A DNA stretch of 64,000 nucleotides, taken from NCBI RefSeq assembly GCF_027921845.1, contig NZ_BSEN01000006.1, forward strand, positions 1 to 64,000, read 5' to 3'. A model generated the notes under the pieces. The model searched no databases and was not told the DNA's origin. It was given only the letters and a program-made list of their open reading frames with translations. Of this stretch, positions 1 to 7,771 are shown in pieces (positions within the stretch are counted from its first letter, which is position 1; the number at the start of each line of letters is the position of its first letter). Source of the DNA: Leifsonia poae. Its GTDB lineage: Bacteria > Actinomycetota > Actinomycetes > Actinomycetales > Microbacteriaceae. A program made the translations under genes and the position numbers.

Positions 1-2
1 AC

Positions 3-131
3 AACACGACCGACCTGCTGCTCACCATCCGCGTCGACGACACCAGCCCGGACGCGGCATCAGCGTTGGGAGGGCTCGAGATCGGATGGGGACAGTTGCT
101 CGAAAACCTGGCCGCGCTGCTCGGAGATTGA
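3..131 (+). CDS. C-terminal end of an SRPBCC/AHSA1-like protein (partial)
   Basis: The first 131 bases hold an open frame with no start in the window, ending in TGA at 129-131. The 42 visible residues end in a Gly-Trp-x-x-Leu-Leu-x-x-Leu stretch (GWGQLLENLAALLGD), the usual last helix of SRPBCC / activator-of-Hsp90-ATPase-like (AHSA1) domains. The family call is an inference from this helix only. It converges on dnaB, whose stop lies 87 bases further on, and no terminator hairpin is obvious between them. Confidence 0.5.
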   Translation, partial: NTTDLLLTIRVDDTSPDAASALGGLEIGWGQLLENLAALLGD

Positions 132-218
132 CTCTACGCTCGCGTCATAGACCGAAATCCACACCTGCATCCATCCCCCAACGCGGCTCTGCCAGTTTCC
201 GCGTTCGACAGTCGCGGC

Positions 219-1592
219 CTAGATCGGCGCCATGTCGGTGAACCGCGAGAAGTGGCCCTGGAAGGCCACGGTGACTGTTCGCGTGGGGCCGTTACGGTGC
301 TTGGCCACGATCAGGTCGGCCTCGCCTGCGCGGGGGTTGTCTTTCTCGTAGGCGGACTCGCGGTGGAGCAGGATCACCATGTCGGCGTCCTGCTCGATCG
401 ATCCGGATTCACGGAGGTCGCTCAGCGCCGGCAGCTTGTCGGCGCGCTGCTCGGGTCCACGGTTCAGCTGCGAGAGGGCGATCACGGGCACCTGGAGCTC
501 CTTGGCGAGCAGCTTGAGCGCTCGGGAGAACTCGCTGACCTCTTGCTGGCGGCTCTCGACGCGCTTGCCGCTCGTCATCAGCTGGAGGTAGTCGATGACG
601 ACCATCTTGAGGCCGACGCGCTGCTTGAGGCGACGGCACTTGGCCCGGATCTCGACGAGCGTCATGTTCGGGCTGTCATCGATGTAGAGCGGGGCGTCAT
701 TGATGCGACCGCGGGTGGCGGCGATCGTGGTCCAGTCGCGGCTCTCCACCTTGCCTTTACGCATGCTCTGGAGGGGCACCGATGCCTCGGCCGAGAGCAG
801 ACGCATCGCGATCTCGCTGCGCCCCATCTCGAGGGAGAAGAAGATCGTGGGCATCTCGTGGTGGATGGACGCGGCCCGAGCGAAGTCGAGCGCGAGCGTC
901 GACTTTCCGAGCGCCGGACGCGCGGCGACGATGATCATCTGGCCCGGGTGCAGGCCGTTCGTGAGCTCGTCGAGTTCGGCGAAGCCGGTCGGCACGCCGG
1001 TCATGGAACCGTCTTTGTGACTCGCGGCCTCGATCTCGTCGATCGCGACGGTCACCGCGTCGGTGAGGGGCACGTAGTCCTCGGTCTCCTGCGAACCGGT
1101 GACCGAGTAGATCTCGGCCTGCGCGTTGTTCACCAGGTCGAGCACCTCACCCTCGGCCTTGTAGCCCATCTGGGTGATGCGGGTGCCCGCCTCCACGAGA
1201 CGTCGCAGAAGCGCCTTCTCGGCGACGATGTTCGCGTAGTAGCCGGCGTTGGCCGCGGTGGGCACGAGGCTGGTGAGCGTGTGCAGGTACTCCGCACCGC
1301 CGGCGCGCGAGAGCTCGCCGACCTTGGTCAGCTCGTCGGTGACCGTGATCACATCGGTCGGCTCGCCGTGCGAGTACAGCGACAGGATGGCGTCGTAGAT
1401 GATCTCGTGCTTGGGGATGTAGAAGTCGCCACCGCGCACGACTTCGACGACGTCCGCGACCGCGTCCTTGCTGAGCAGCATTCCGCCGAGCGCGCTCTGT
1501 TCGGCCAGGAGGTCGTGCGGCGGCGTTCGCTCGTGAGTCCTGCCTTCGCCCGGTTCGCGTTGGTCAGCGAGACCCAGATGGGCGATCGACAC
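219..1592 (-). CDS. dnaB: replicative DNA helicase DnaB
   Basis: This 457-residue hexameric helicase unwinds DNA ahead of the replisome. The N-terminal helical domain (about residues 25-130) is followed by a linker and the RecA-like helicase domain, with Walker A ARPALGKST at 224-232 and a Walker B-type VVIDYLQL near 330. Length is normal, so there is no intein. The start is GTG at 1590-1592 with an AGGAG Shine-Dalgarno 5-9 bases upstream. It lies downstream of the rpsF operon on the same strand, but a terminator hairpin and a 0.5 kb gap with DnaA-box-like sites separate them, so it is probably its own transcription unit. dciA, the likely helicase-loading partner, lies at 26.8 kb. Confidence 0.97.
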   Translation of the reverse strand: MSIAHLGLADQREPGEGRTHERTPPHDLLAEQSALGGMLLSKDAVADVVEVVRGGDFYIPKHEIIYDAILSLYSHGEPTDVITVTDELTKVGELSRAGGAEYLHTLTSLVPTAANAGYYANIVAEKALLRRLVEAGTRITQMGYKAEGEVLDLVNNAQAEIYSVTGSQETEDYVPLTDAVTVAIDEIEAASHKDGSMTGVPTGFAELDELTNGLHPGQMIIVAARPALGKSTLALDFARAASIHHEMPTIFFSLEMGRSEIAMRLLSAEASVPLQSMRKGKVESRDWTTIAATRGRINDAPLYIDDSPNMTLVEIRAKCRRLKQRVGLKMVVIDYLQLMTSGKRVESRQQEVSEFSRALKLLAKELQVPVIALSQLNRGPEQRADKLPALSDLRESGSIEQDADMVILLHRESAYEKDNPRAGEADLIVAKHRNGPTRTVTVAFQGHFSRFTDMAPI

Positions 1593-1821
1593 GATGTCTC
1601 CTCTGTTGTTCGTTGCGTTGCGCGGGCGTGCGTATTCGGCGCTCGTTTCCAGTGAACGCCTGCACGCGACCCTGCGCGCGACGGCTCGCTGGCGAGACCG
1701 ATACTCACTCCTGGATACTGCGACCCACCGACACGATGAGTGCGAAGCCGGGTTGCGCCGACCCCCGTGTGTCGACGTCGCTCCACCCTAGGGAGCGCGT
1801 GACGATCCTCACAACTCGGCC

Positions 1822-1897
1822 TGTGGATAACGCTGGGGACAAACTGCGCGAAACGCCGTAGCGCTTGTGCACAACCTGTGGGGAGAACTGTGGAAAG
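1822..1897. promoter_or_regulatory. cluster of DnaA-box-like 9-mers upstream of dnaB
   Basis: A perfect DnaA box in reverse orientation (TGTGGATAA) lies at 1822-1830. Near matches follow: TGGGGACAA at 1834-1842, the palindrome TTGTGCACAA at 1865-1874, and weaker TGTGGGGAG at 1877-1885 and TGTGGAAAG at 1889-1897. Five sites in 76 bases at an intergenic position suggest DnaA binding, possibly controlling dnaB or titrating DnaA. Binding is inferred from motif matches only. Confidence 0.5.
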
Positions 1898-2059
1898 TCA
1901 AAGAATTTCGGCGGTTATAGATCCCCTGACCAGGGATTTATCCTTCCCCACCCTGTGTGTAGAAACTTGTTTAAAGGTTGTGTCGAACCTTGTCCCCCGT
2001 GAGGGTGTCCCTGTGTACAAACATGAGGATGAAGCTTGCGTCCGCGCGTTAAAAGGGTG

Positions 2060-2085
2060 TAGCGGCGGGCCGGAGCCCGCCGCTA
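2060..2085 (-). terminator. terminator hairpin after rplI
   Basis: A perfect 11-bp inverted repeat (arms TAGCGGCGGGC / GCCCGCCGCTA, loop CGGA) lies 20 bases beyond the rplI stop. On the minus strand it is followed by CACCCTTTT, a short T-tract. It probably ends the rpsF-ssb-rpsR-rplI transcript. Confidence 0.75.
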
Positions 2086-2105
2086 CGAATACTGCTCGAG
2101 TGCGC

Positions 2106-2558
2106 CTACTTGGCAGCGACCACCTGAAGGGTGATCGTCGCCGACAGGTCGTCGCGGAGACGAACGGTCGCCTCGTGGTCGCCCACGACCTTGATCGCGT
2201 TGGGCAGCTCGATCTTGCGCTTGTCCAGCTCGCCGATACCGGCCGCCTTGACGGCGTCGGCAACGTCGGAGGTCTTCACCGAACCGAAGAGGCGGCCTTC
2301 GCGACCGGCCTTGACGGTGAGCTTGACCTTGGTGGCCTCGAGCTTCGCCTTGAGGTCCTGGGCCTGCTCGATGGTGGCGAGCTCACGGGCGGTGCGAGCC
2401 GCCTTGATCTGCTCGACCTGCTTCTCGCCGCCACGGCTCCACGCGATGGCGAAGCCCTGGGGGATGAGGAAGTTGCGTGCGTAGCCGTTCTTGACGTCGA
2501 CGACGTCACCGGCCGAGCCGAGGCCGGAGACCTCGTGCGTCAGAATCAGTTTCGACAT
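2106..2558 (-). CDS. rplI: 50S ribosomal protein L9 (bL9)
   Basis: A 150-residue large-subunit protein with the normal bL9 length and layout: a conserved N-terminal RNA-binding domain ([20 protein letters not shown], then [14 protein letters not shown]), a long charged central helix (about residues 45-75) and a C-terminal domain. The ATG start at 2556-2558 has AGGAG upstream. It is the last gene of the operon, 11 bases after rpsR, and is followed by a terminator hairpin. Confidence 0.98.
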   Translation of the reverse strand: MSKLILTHEVSGLGSAGDVVDVKNGYARNFLIPQGFAIAWSRGGEKQVEQIKAARTARELATIEQAQDLKAKLEATKVKLTVKAGREGRLFGSVKTSDVADAVKAAGIGELDKRKIELPNAIKVVGDHEATVRLRDDLSATITLQVVAAK

Positions 2559-2569
2559 ATCCGTGGCTC

Positions 2570-2833
2570 CTAACGGCCCGAGCCGGCGTAGGGCAGAAGC
2601 GCCATCTCGCGCGCGTTCTTGACGGCGCGGGCGATGAGGCGCTGCTCCTGCACGGAGACACCGGTGATGCGACGGGCGCGGATCTTGCCACGCTCCGAGA
2701 TGAACTTACGCAGGGTAGCGACGTCTTTGTAGTCAATGACGCCGACGCGAATCGACTTCGCGGGTGCGGCGTTCTTGCCGTCCTTGCCCTTGCGGATCGG
2801 CTTGCGGCGGTCGCCGCTCGACTTTCCAGCCAT
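2570..2833 (-). CDS. rpsR: 30S ribosomal protein S18 (bS18), cysteine-free form
   Basis: An 87-residue small-subunit protein that pairs with S6. The core [18 protein letters not shown] and [22 protein letters not shown] is typical of bS18. The N-terminal Cys motif of zinc-binding S18 is absent: there is no cysteine in the protein, as in known zinc-independent (C-minus) paralogues. No second S18 gene is visible here. It sits between ssb and rplI in the usual operon. Confidence 0.97.
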   Translation of the reverse strand: MAGKSSGDRRKPIRKGKDGKNAAPAKSIRVGVIDYKDVATLRKFISERGKIRARRITGVSVQEQRLIARAVKNAREMALLPYAGSGR

Positions 2834-2895
2834 GATTTCCTTTGCTTTCGTTGAAGTGTGTATCGCCGCAGGGAGTCACTCCCCGGGTGCGCCCT

Positions 2896-3396
2896 TTAGA
2901 AGGGAGTCTCGTCGTTGTAGTTGCCCGGCGTGTTCCAGACGTCCGACCCGGAGGACGAAGCGTCGGACGGCGCTGAGGCAGCCCACGGCTCTTCGACGGC
3001 GCCGCCGGGTGCTCCACCCGGGCCGCGCGACGACTGTGCGCGAGTGATCGAAGCAGTGGCGTAGCGAAGCGACGGACCGATCTCGTCGATCTCGAGCTCG
3101 ATGCTCGTGCGCTTCTCGCCTTCCTTCGTCTCGTAGGAACGCTGCTTGAGGCGACCCTGGGCGATGACCCGGGAGCCCTTCGTCAGCGATCCGGCGACGT
3201 GCTCGGCGAATTCACGCCAGACGCTCGCACGCAGGAAGAGAGCCTCACCGTCCTTCCACTCGTTCGCCTGACGGTCGAACGTGCGGGGAGTGGACGCGAT
3301 GGTGAAGTTGGCAACCGCGAGTCCGTTCTGCGTGTAACGCAGCTCCGGGTCGCTCGTGAGGTTGCCCACCACGGTGATGACGGTCTCGCCGGCCAT
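2896..3396 (-). CDS. ssb: single-stranded DNA-binding protein
   Basis: A 166-residue SSB that coats single-stranded DNA at the fork. Residues 1-110 form the OB fold ([45 protein letters not shown]). A Gly/Ser/Pro-rich linker follows, and the tail YNDETPF is the acidic partner-binding tip. The ATG at 3394-3396 is preferred over upstream in-frame starts because the conserved fold begins directly after it and only 4 bases separate it from the rpsF stop, implying translational coupling. Confidence 0.97.
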   Translation of the reverse strand: MAGETVITVVGNLTSDPELRYTQNGLAVANFTIASTPRTFDRQANEWKDGEALFLRASVWREFAEHVAGSLTKGSRVIAQGRLKQRSYETKEGEKRTSIELEIDEIGPSLRYATASITRAQSSRGPGGAPGGAVEEPWAASAPSDASSSGSDVWNTPGNYNDETPF

Positions 3397-3400
3397 CGGA

Positions 3401-3790
3401 CTAGGCGCCGGCCTTTTCGGCGGCAGCAGCCTTGGCGGGAGCGGCAGCCTTGCGGGCGGCCTTCTCGTCGGCGAGCTTCGCGGCGGCGGCGACCTGAGCG
3501 ATCGCCTCTTCTGCACGGAGGACCTTGGTGCGCATGACGGCCTCGCTGAGCTTCAGCTGGCGGTCGAGCTCCTTGGTGGCGTCGCCGTCCGAGGTCAGCT
3601 GAACGACGGCGTAGATGCCCTCGGTCTTCTTGTTGATCTCGTAGGCGAGGCGGCGGCGGCCCCAGATGTCCACATTGTCGACGGTTCCACCGGCGTCGCG
3701 AACGACGTTGAGGAACTTGTCAAGGCTGGGAGCTACGGTGCGCTCGTCGATCTCGGGATCGAGGATGACCATCAACTCGTACTGATGCAT
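3401..3790 (-). CDS. rpsF: 30S ribosomal protein S6 (bS6)
   Basis: A 129-residue small-subunit protein, first gene of rpsF-ssb-rpsR-rplI. It opens [19 protein letters not shown] and shows the [19 protein letters not shown] strand region of S6. The C-terminal 35 residues are an Ala/Lys-rich tail, common in actinobacteria. The start is ATG 3788-3790 with an excellent Shine-Dalgarno (AAAGGAGGTG). Longer in-frame starts would run through the leader hairpins and are rejected. Confidence 0.97.
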   Translation of the reverse strand: MHQYELMVILDPEIDERTVAPSLDKFLNVVRDAGGTVDNVDIWGRRRLAYEINKKTEGIYAVVQLTSDGDATKELDRQLKLSEAVMRTKVLRAEEAIAQVAAAAKLADEKAARKAAAPAKAAAAEKAGA

Positions 3791-3818
3791 GACTAACCCA
3801 CCTCCTTTGGACTTAGCG

Positions 3819-3837
3819 GCTACAGACGGTCTGTAGC
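3819..3837 (-). promoter_or_regulatory. rpsF leader hairpin with CCG loop (candidate S6:S18 autoregulatory element)
   Basis: Read on the minus strand, a perfect 8-bp stem GCTACAGA / TCTGTAGC closes a three-base CCG loop. It ends 9 bases upstream of the rpsF Shine-Dalgarno. The rpsF leaders of other bacteria carry a structured element bound by the S6:S18 pair with a conserved CCG. A second small hairpin (arms CGGGCA / TGCCCG) lies further upstream at 3861-3878. The regulatory role is inferred. Confidence 0.5.
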
Positions 3838-3937
3838 AGGAGGGTTCTACATCTGCTGCGCGGGCATAGATCTGCCCGGACAACCTACCTAGAGTAGCGG
3901 ACCGCGGGCATCCGGCGCCAATCGGAGCGGGACGGGC

Positions 3938-5371
3938 TCAGGATGCCGAGCGCTCCGACCACCATGCGAGCAGCCGGCGGGTGGCCTCCTCCTCGCCGAG
4001 CGGCCCGTGGTCGAGGCGCAGCTCGAGCAGGTACCGCATTGCGTCACCCACCTCCCGGCTCGGCCGCAGCCCCAGGATGCGCATGACCTGCTCGCCGTCG
4101 AGGTCGGGGCGCACGGCGTCCAGTTCCTCTTTCTCCTGCAGCTCCCGGATGCGCGCCTCGAGGTCGTCGTAGGCGAATCCCAGCCGGTCGGCCTTACGGC
4201 GGTTGCGGGTCGTCACATCGGCGCGGGTGAGCATGTGCAGACGTTCGAGCTGCGGCCCGGCATCCCGTACATAGCGGCGTACGGCGGAGTCGGTCCAGTG
4301 CCCCTCGGTGTACCCGAAGAACCGAAGGTGCAGCTCGATCAGGCGCGCGACCGCGTCGATGGTCGCCTTATCGAAGCGCAGAGCGGTGAGCCGTCGCTTG
4401 GCGAGCTTCGCCCCGACCACGTCGTGGTGGTAGAAGCTGACCACTCCCCCCGGCTCGAGGCGGCGCGTGGCCGGCTTGCCGATGTCGTGCAGGATGGCCG
4501 CGAGCCGCAGCACGAGATCGGGCTCCGAGCCCGGATGGCGTTCCTTCTCGTAGCCGATGGCCTGATCGAGCACGGTGAGGCTGTGCTGGTAGACGTCCTT
4601 GTGGTGGTGGTGCTCGTCCATCTCGAGGCGGAGCGCAGGGATCTCGGGGATGACCCGATCGGCGAGACCGGTCTCGACCAGCAGTTCGATGCCGTCGCGC
4701 GGGCGGTCGGTGACGAGGAGCTTGCTGATCTCGTCACGCACCCGCTCGGCGCTCACGATCTCGATGCGGTCGGCCATCTCCGTCATCGCACGCCGGGTGT
4801 CCTCGTCGACCGTGAATCCGAGCTGCGAGGTGAAGCGGGCGGCGCGCATCATCCGCAGCGGGTCGTCGCCGAACGAGATCTCCGGGCTGCTCGGGGTGGT
4901 GATCGTGCGGCTCAGCAGGTGCTCGACGCCCCCGGACGGGTCGACCAGCTTCACCTCCGGCACCCGCAGCGCGAGCGCGTTCACGGTGAAGTCGCGGCGC
5001 AGGAGGTCGTCTTCGAGTCTGTTGCCGAACTCCACGTCCGGTTTGCGTGTCTCGCCGTCGTAGCTGTCGGTGCGGTAGGTCGTGATCTCGACCGTGTCGT
5101 CGCCGAAGCGGGCGCCGATCGTGCCGAAGTCACGGCCGATGTCCCAGACCGCGTCGGCGATGGGCCCGACGATCGACAGGATGCGGTCGGGGCGCGCATC
5201 CGTCGTGAAGTCGAGGTCGTGCACGTCGCGGCCGAGCAGGGCGTCTCTGACAGGGCCGCCGACGAGCGCCAGCTCGTGTCCTGCGTCGGCGAAAGCCGTG
5301 GAGACCTGGGTGACCGTCGCGGAGCGCGCGAGGTCGCCGAGGCGTTCGAGGGATTCGGCGACGCTCTGCAT
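3938..5371 (-). CDS. pcnA: CCA tRNA nucleotidyltransferase / poly(A) polymerase family
   Basis: A 477-residue class II nucleotidyltransferase, most likely adding or repairing the 3' CCA of tRNAs. The catalytic head (residues about 35-60) reads LVGGPVRDALLGRDVHDLDF, with the G-G and D-x-D residues. RRDFTVNALAL and GDDPLRMMRAARF are further family motifs. A C-terminal HD domain (ILHDIGKPATRR, near residue 290) is typical of the actinobacterial form. The ATG at 5369-5371 has only a weak upstream GGGGCA, so the start is moderately certain. It is divergent from the DUF6049-type gene. Confidence 0.93.
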   Translation of the reverse strand: MQSVAESLERLGDLARSATVTQVSTAFADAGHELALVGGPVRDALLGRDVHDLDFTTDARPDRILSIVGPIADAVWDIGRDFGTIGARFGDDTVEITTYRTDSYDGETRKPDVEFGNRLEDDLLRRDFTVNALALRVPEVKLVDPSGGVEHLLSRTITTPSSPEISFGDDPLRMMRAARFTSQLGFTVDEDTRRAMTEMADRIEIVSAERVRDEISKLLVTDRPRDGIELLVETGLADRVIPEIPALRLEMDEHHHHKDVYQHSLTVLDQAIGYEKERHPGSEPDLVLRLAAILHDIGKPATRRLEPGGVVSFYHHDVVGAKLAKRRLTALRFDKATIDAVARLIELHLRFFGYTEGHWTDSAVRRYVRDAGPQLERLHMLTRADVTTRNRRKADRLGFAYDDLEARIRELQEKEELDAVRPDLDGEQVMRILGLRPSREVGDAMRYLLELRLDHGPLGEEEATRRLLAWWSERSAS

Positions 5372-5455
5372 GGTGCCCCAGTTTACGGGCGTGCTCGCCG
5401 CGGTCTCTCAGGGCCCGCACTCTAGAATCGTCGACATGGAGGCCGAAACGGGATC

Positions 5456-7771
5456 GTGCGTCGACGCATGAGCGTACCCGGCCTCACCCGACTGCGGGGT
5501 GTGCGGGGCCTCGCTGCGCTCATCGGCGCCACCGTCGCCCTCGCCCTCGCTCCCGCTGCTGTCGCCGGCGCAGCCGCGCCGCCTGCCGCTCACGCCGCTG
5601 CGGCGTCATCCGCCCGCGCCGCCGCTGCCGCCGCATCCTCGCCGATCACCGCGTCGGTGACGACCATCGACGGGGGAGTGCTCGGCAAGGGCAAGAACCT
5701 CGTCGCCTCCGTCAGCGTCAGCAACACCTCGGAGACCGCGTACCCGGCGGGCACGGTCGATCTCTGGGTCGACCCGGACCCGCTCGCCACCCGCTCGAGC
5801 CTCTCGTCCTGGCTCGCCGCCACGGACGCGCCCGACGGGACGAGCACGATCGGCCACGCCGCCGTCGGCGCTCTGGAGCCGGGGACGAGCACGGTCGTCA
5901 CCGTGACGGTCCCCGCGGCGAACGTGCCGTTCGCGGCGAGCGCGACACAGGCCGTGTACGGGATCGGTACGACCGTCACTCTCCCGTCGGCCACCACCGC
6001 GATCGCCCGCGGCAGCGTCGCGTGGAACCCGGGAGGCGCAGCGACCAAGTCGTCGATCGGCGTCGTGCTCCCCATCATCAGCCCCTCGACCGGCGGGGGA
6101 CTCATCTCCGCCGACGACCTCACGACCTACACGGCCGCCAACGGCGTGCTCACACGCGATCTCGACGGCGTGGCCAAGCACTCGACGGTCGCGATCGGCA
6201 TCGACCCGATGATCATCGCGTCCATCCGGGTGCTCGGCAACGCGGCGCCGGCGACCGCGAGCGACTGGCTCGCACGGCTCGCCGCCTTGCCGAACGACGT
6301 GTTCTCGCTCGGCTTCGGCGACGCCGACCTCGTCGGGCAGATCCAGAGCGGCATCCGCACCCCACTGACACCGACCTCGCTGTCCTACGCGCTGGATCCG
6401 AAGAACTTCACGCCGTCGCCGACACCGGTGGGCGAGGCGCCGGTCACGGAGACCCCGGCGCCGACCGGCGGCACCACGGAGACGCCGACCCCGACGCCCA
6501 CCCCCACCGCGGGAGCCGGGCCGGTCCTTCCGACGCTGGATGAGCTGCTTTCGTGGACATACACGATGCAGGGCATCGCGTGGCCGGGGGATGCGACCGT
6601 GGTCAGGTCCGATCTGCCCGCGTTGGTCACGGCAGGGCTCACCACCACCATCGTCTCCGGATCGAACACGAACGCACCGGGGATGCAGAGCACCCCGAAC
6701 GCCGTGCTCCCCTTCACCGGCGGCAAACTGGCGGTCTCCGACTCCGGACTCTCCGATGCCATCCGCGATGCCGCGTCGGCACCGAGCGACGTGGCCTGGA
6801 ACAGTGCGATGTCGAAGGTCAACGCCCAGCTCCTGCTGACGAGTCAGGAGAGTGCGGACTCCAAGAACCTGCTGGTGGCGTTCGACCGTGCGTGGCCGTC
6901 GAGCGGCACGCAGCTCGACCGCACGCTCGACGCGCTGCTCGGGTCCGCCTGGTCAGCCCCCGCGACGCTTCCGTCGACGCTCGCTGCGCCCTCGACCAGC
7001 GGCCTGAGCCTCTCCGACAAGCCGGAGGGCCCCGCACGGATCGCCTCGATCAAGAACCTGGCTGAAGACGAGAAGGCGATCAGCGGCTTCTCCACGGTGC
7101 TCGACGACCCGACGACCATGACCGGCCGCACCCGGGCCGAGCTGCTCACTCTGCTCGCCGTCTCCTGGCAGGATCCGCGCAACGATTGGGCTGCAGCGGT
7201 CGTCGCAAGCCGGAAGGCGACCTCGGCGACTCTCGATTCGATCACGATCCTGCCGACCGAGAACGTCAATCTCGTGAGCGCTCAGGGCTCGATCCCGTTC
7301 ACGGTGAGCAATGAACTCAAGGGCGAGGCCGTCAACATCGTGCTGAGCGCCTCGCCGTCGAACAGCCGGCTCGAGATCGACGAGGACGCGACCAAGCACA
7401 TCCTGCCCGAGTCCCGCGCCACGGTACTGGTTCCGGTCAAGGCCAAGCTCGGCAACGGTCAGGTGGTGCTCTCGCTGCGGCTGTTCAGCCCGACCGGTGT
7501 GGAGATCGGCTCGCCGAGCTTCGTGACGGTGGACGTGCACGCCGACTGGGAGGGCATCGGAGCGCTGATCTTCGGAATCCTCCTGGTGCTGCTCTTCGGC
7601 TTCGGCATCGTGCGCAACATCCTGCGACGCCGCAAGCGCGGCAGCGACGACGTCGAGGCGACGGACGCGGAGGCGGGGGCCGATCCGGATAGCGCACCGG
7701 ATGCCGGACTACCCGCCGCGCCGGATGCCTCACCGCACTCCTCGGCGGAGAAGGACTCCGAGCGTGGCTAG
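5456..7771 (+). CDS. large secreted, C-terminally anchored protein of the DUF6049 type
   Basis: A 771-residue protein with a signal peptide (Arg-rich start, then LAALIGATVALALAPAAVAG), a long extracellular part with a Pro/Thr-rich linker near residues 320-350, and one C-terminal membrane helix (about 700-722, GALIFGILLVLLFGFGIV) before a basic cytoplasmic tail. The position between pcnA and murJ matches the DUF6049 family of actinobacteria, whose role is unknown; a cell-wall role is suggested only by the murJ neighbour. The start is GTG 5456 (or ATG 5468). A TAGAAT -10-like hexamer lies at 5423-5428. Its last 8 bases overlap murJ. Confidence 0.75.
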   Translation: MRRRMSVPGLTRLRGVRGLAALIGATVALALAPAAVAGAAAPPAAHAAAASSARAAAAAASSPITASVTTIDGGVLGKGKNLVASVSVSNTSETAYPAGTVDLWVDPDPLATRSSLSSWLAATDAPDGTSTIGHAAVGALEPGTSTVVTVTVPAANVPFAASATQAVYGIGTTVTLPSATTAIARGSVAWNPGGAATKSSIGVVLPIISPSTGGGLISADDLTTYTAANGVLTRDLDGVAKHSTVAIGIDPMIIASIRVLGNAAPATASDWLARLAALPNDVFSLGFGDADLVGQIQSGIRTPLTPTSLSYALDPKNFTPSPTPVGEAPVTETPAPTGGTTETPTPTPTPTAGAGPVLPTLDELLSWTYTMQGIAWPGDATVVRSDLPALVTAGLTTTIVSGSNTNAPGMQSTPNAVLPFTGGKLAVSDSGLSDAIRDAASAPSDVAWNSAMSKVNAQLLLTSQESADSKNLLVAFDRAWPSSGTQLDRTLDALLGSAWSAPATLPSTLAAPSTSGLSLSDKPEGPARIASIKNLAEDEKAISGFSTVLDDPTTMTGRTRAELLTLLAVSWQDPRNDWAAAVVASRKATSATLDSITILPTENVNLVSAQGSIPFTVSNELKGEAVNIVLSASPSNSRLEIDEDATKHILPESRATVLVPVKAKLGNGQVVLSLRLFSPTGVEIGSPSFVTVDVHADWEGIGALIFGILLVLLFGFGIVRNILRRRKRGSDDVEATDAEAGADPDSAPDAGLPAAPDASPHSSAEKDSERG

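Larger units (their letters stand above)
1593..2105. other. non-coding rplI-dnaB intergenic region with DnaA-box-like sites
   Basis: These 513 bases hold no convincing gene. From the rplI side they contain the rplI terminator (2060-2085), an AT-richer stretch around 1890-2010, and a cluster of DnaA-box-like 9-mers at 1822-1897. The dnaB Shine-Dalgarno lies at the other end. The dnaB promoter must lie here on the minus strand, but I cannot place its hexamers with confidence. Open frames crossing the region show no family resemblance. Confidence 0.7.

Noticed and set aside
1878-2573. Plus-strand frame of 231 codons over rplI
   Set aside because: It is antisense to rplI, with no ribosome site or family; GC-rich third positions create such mirror frames.
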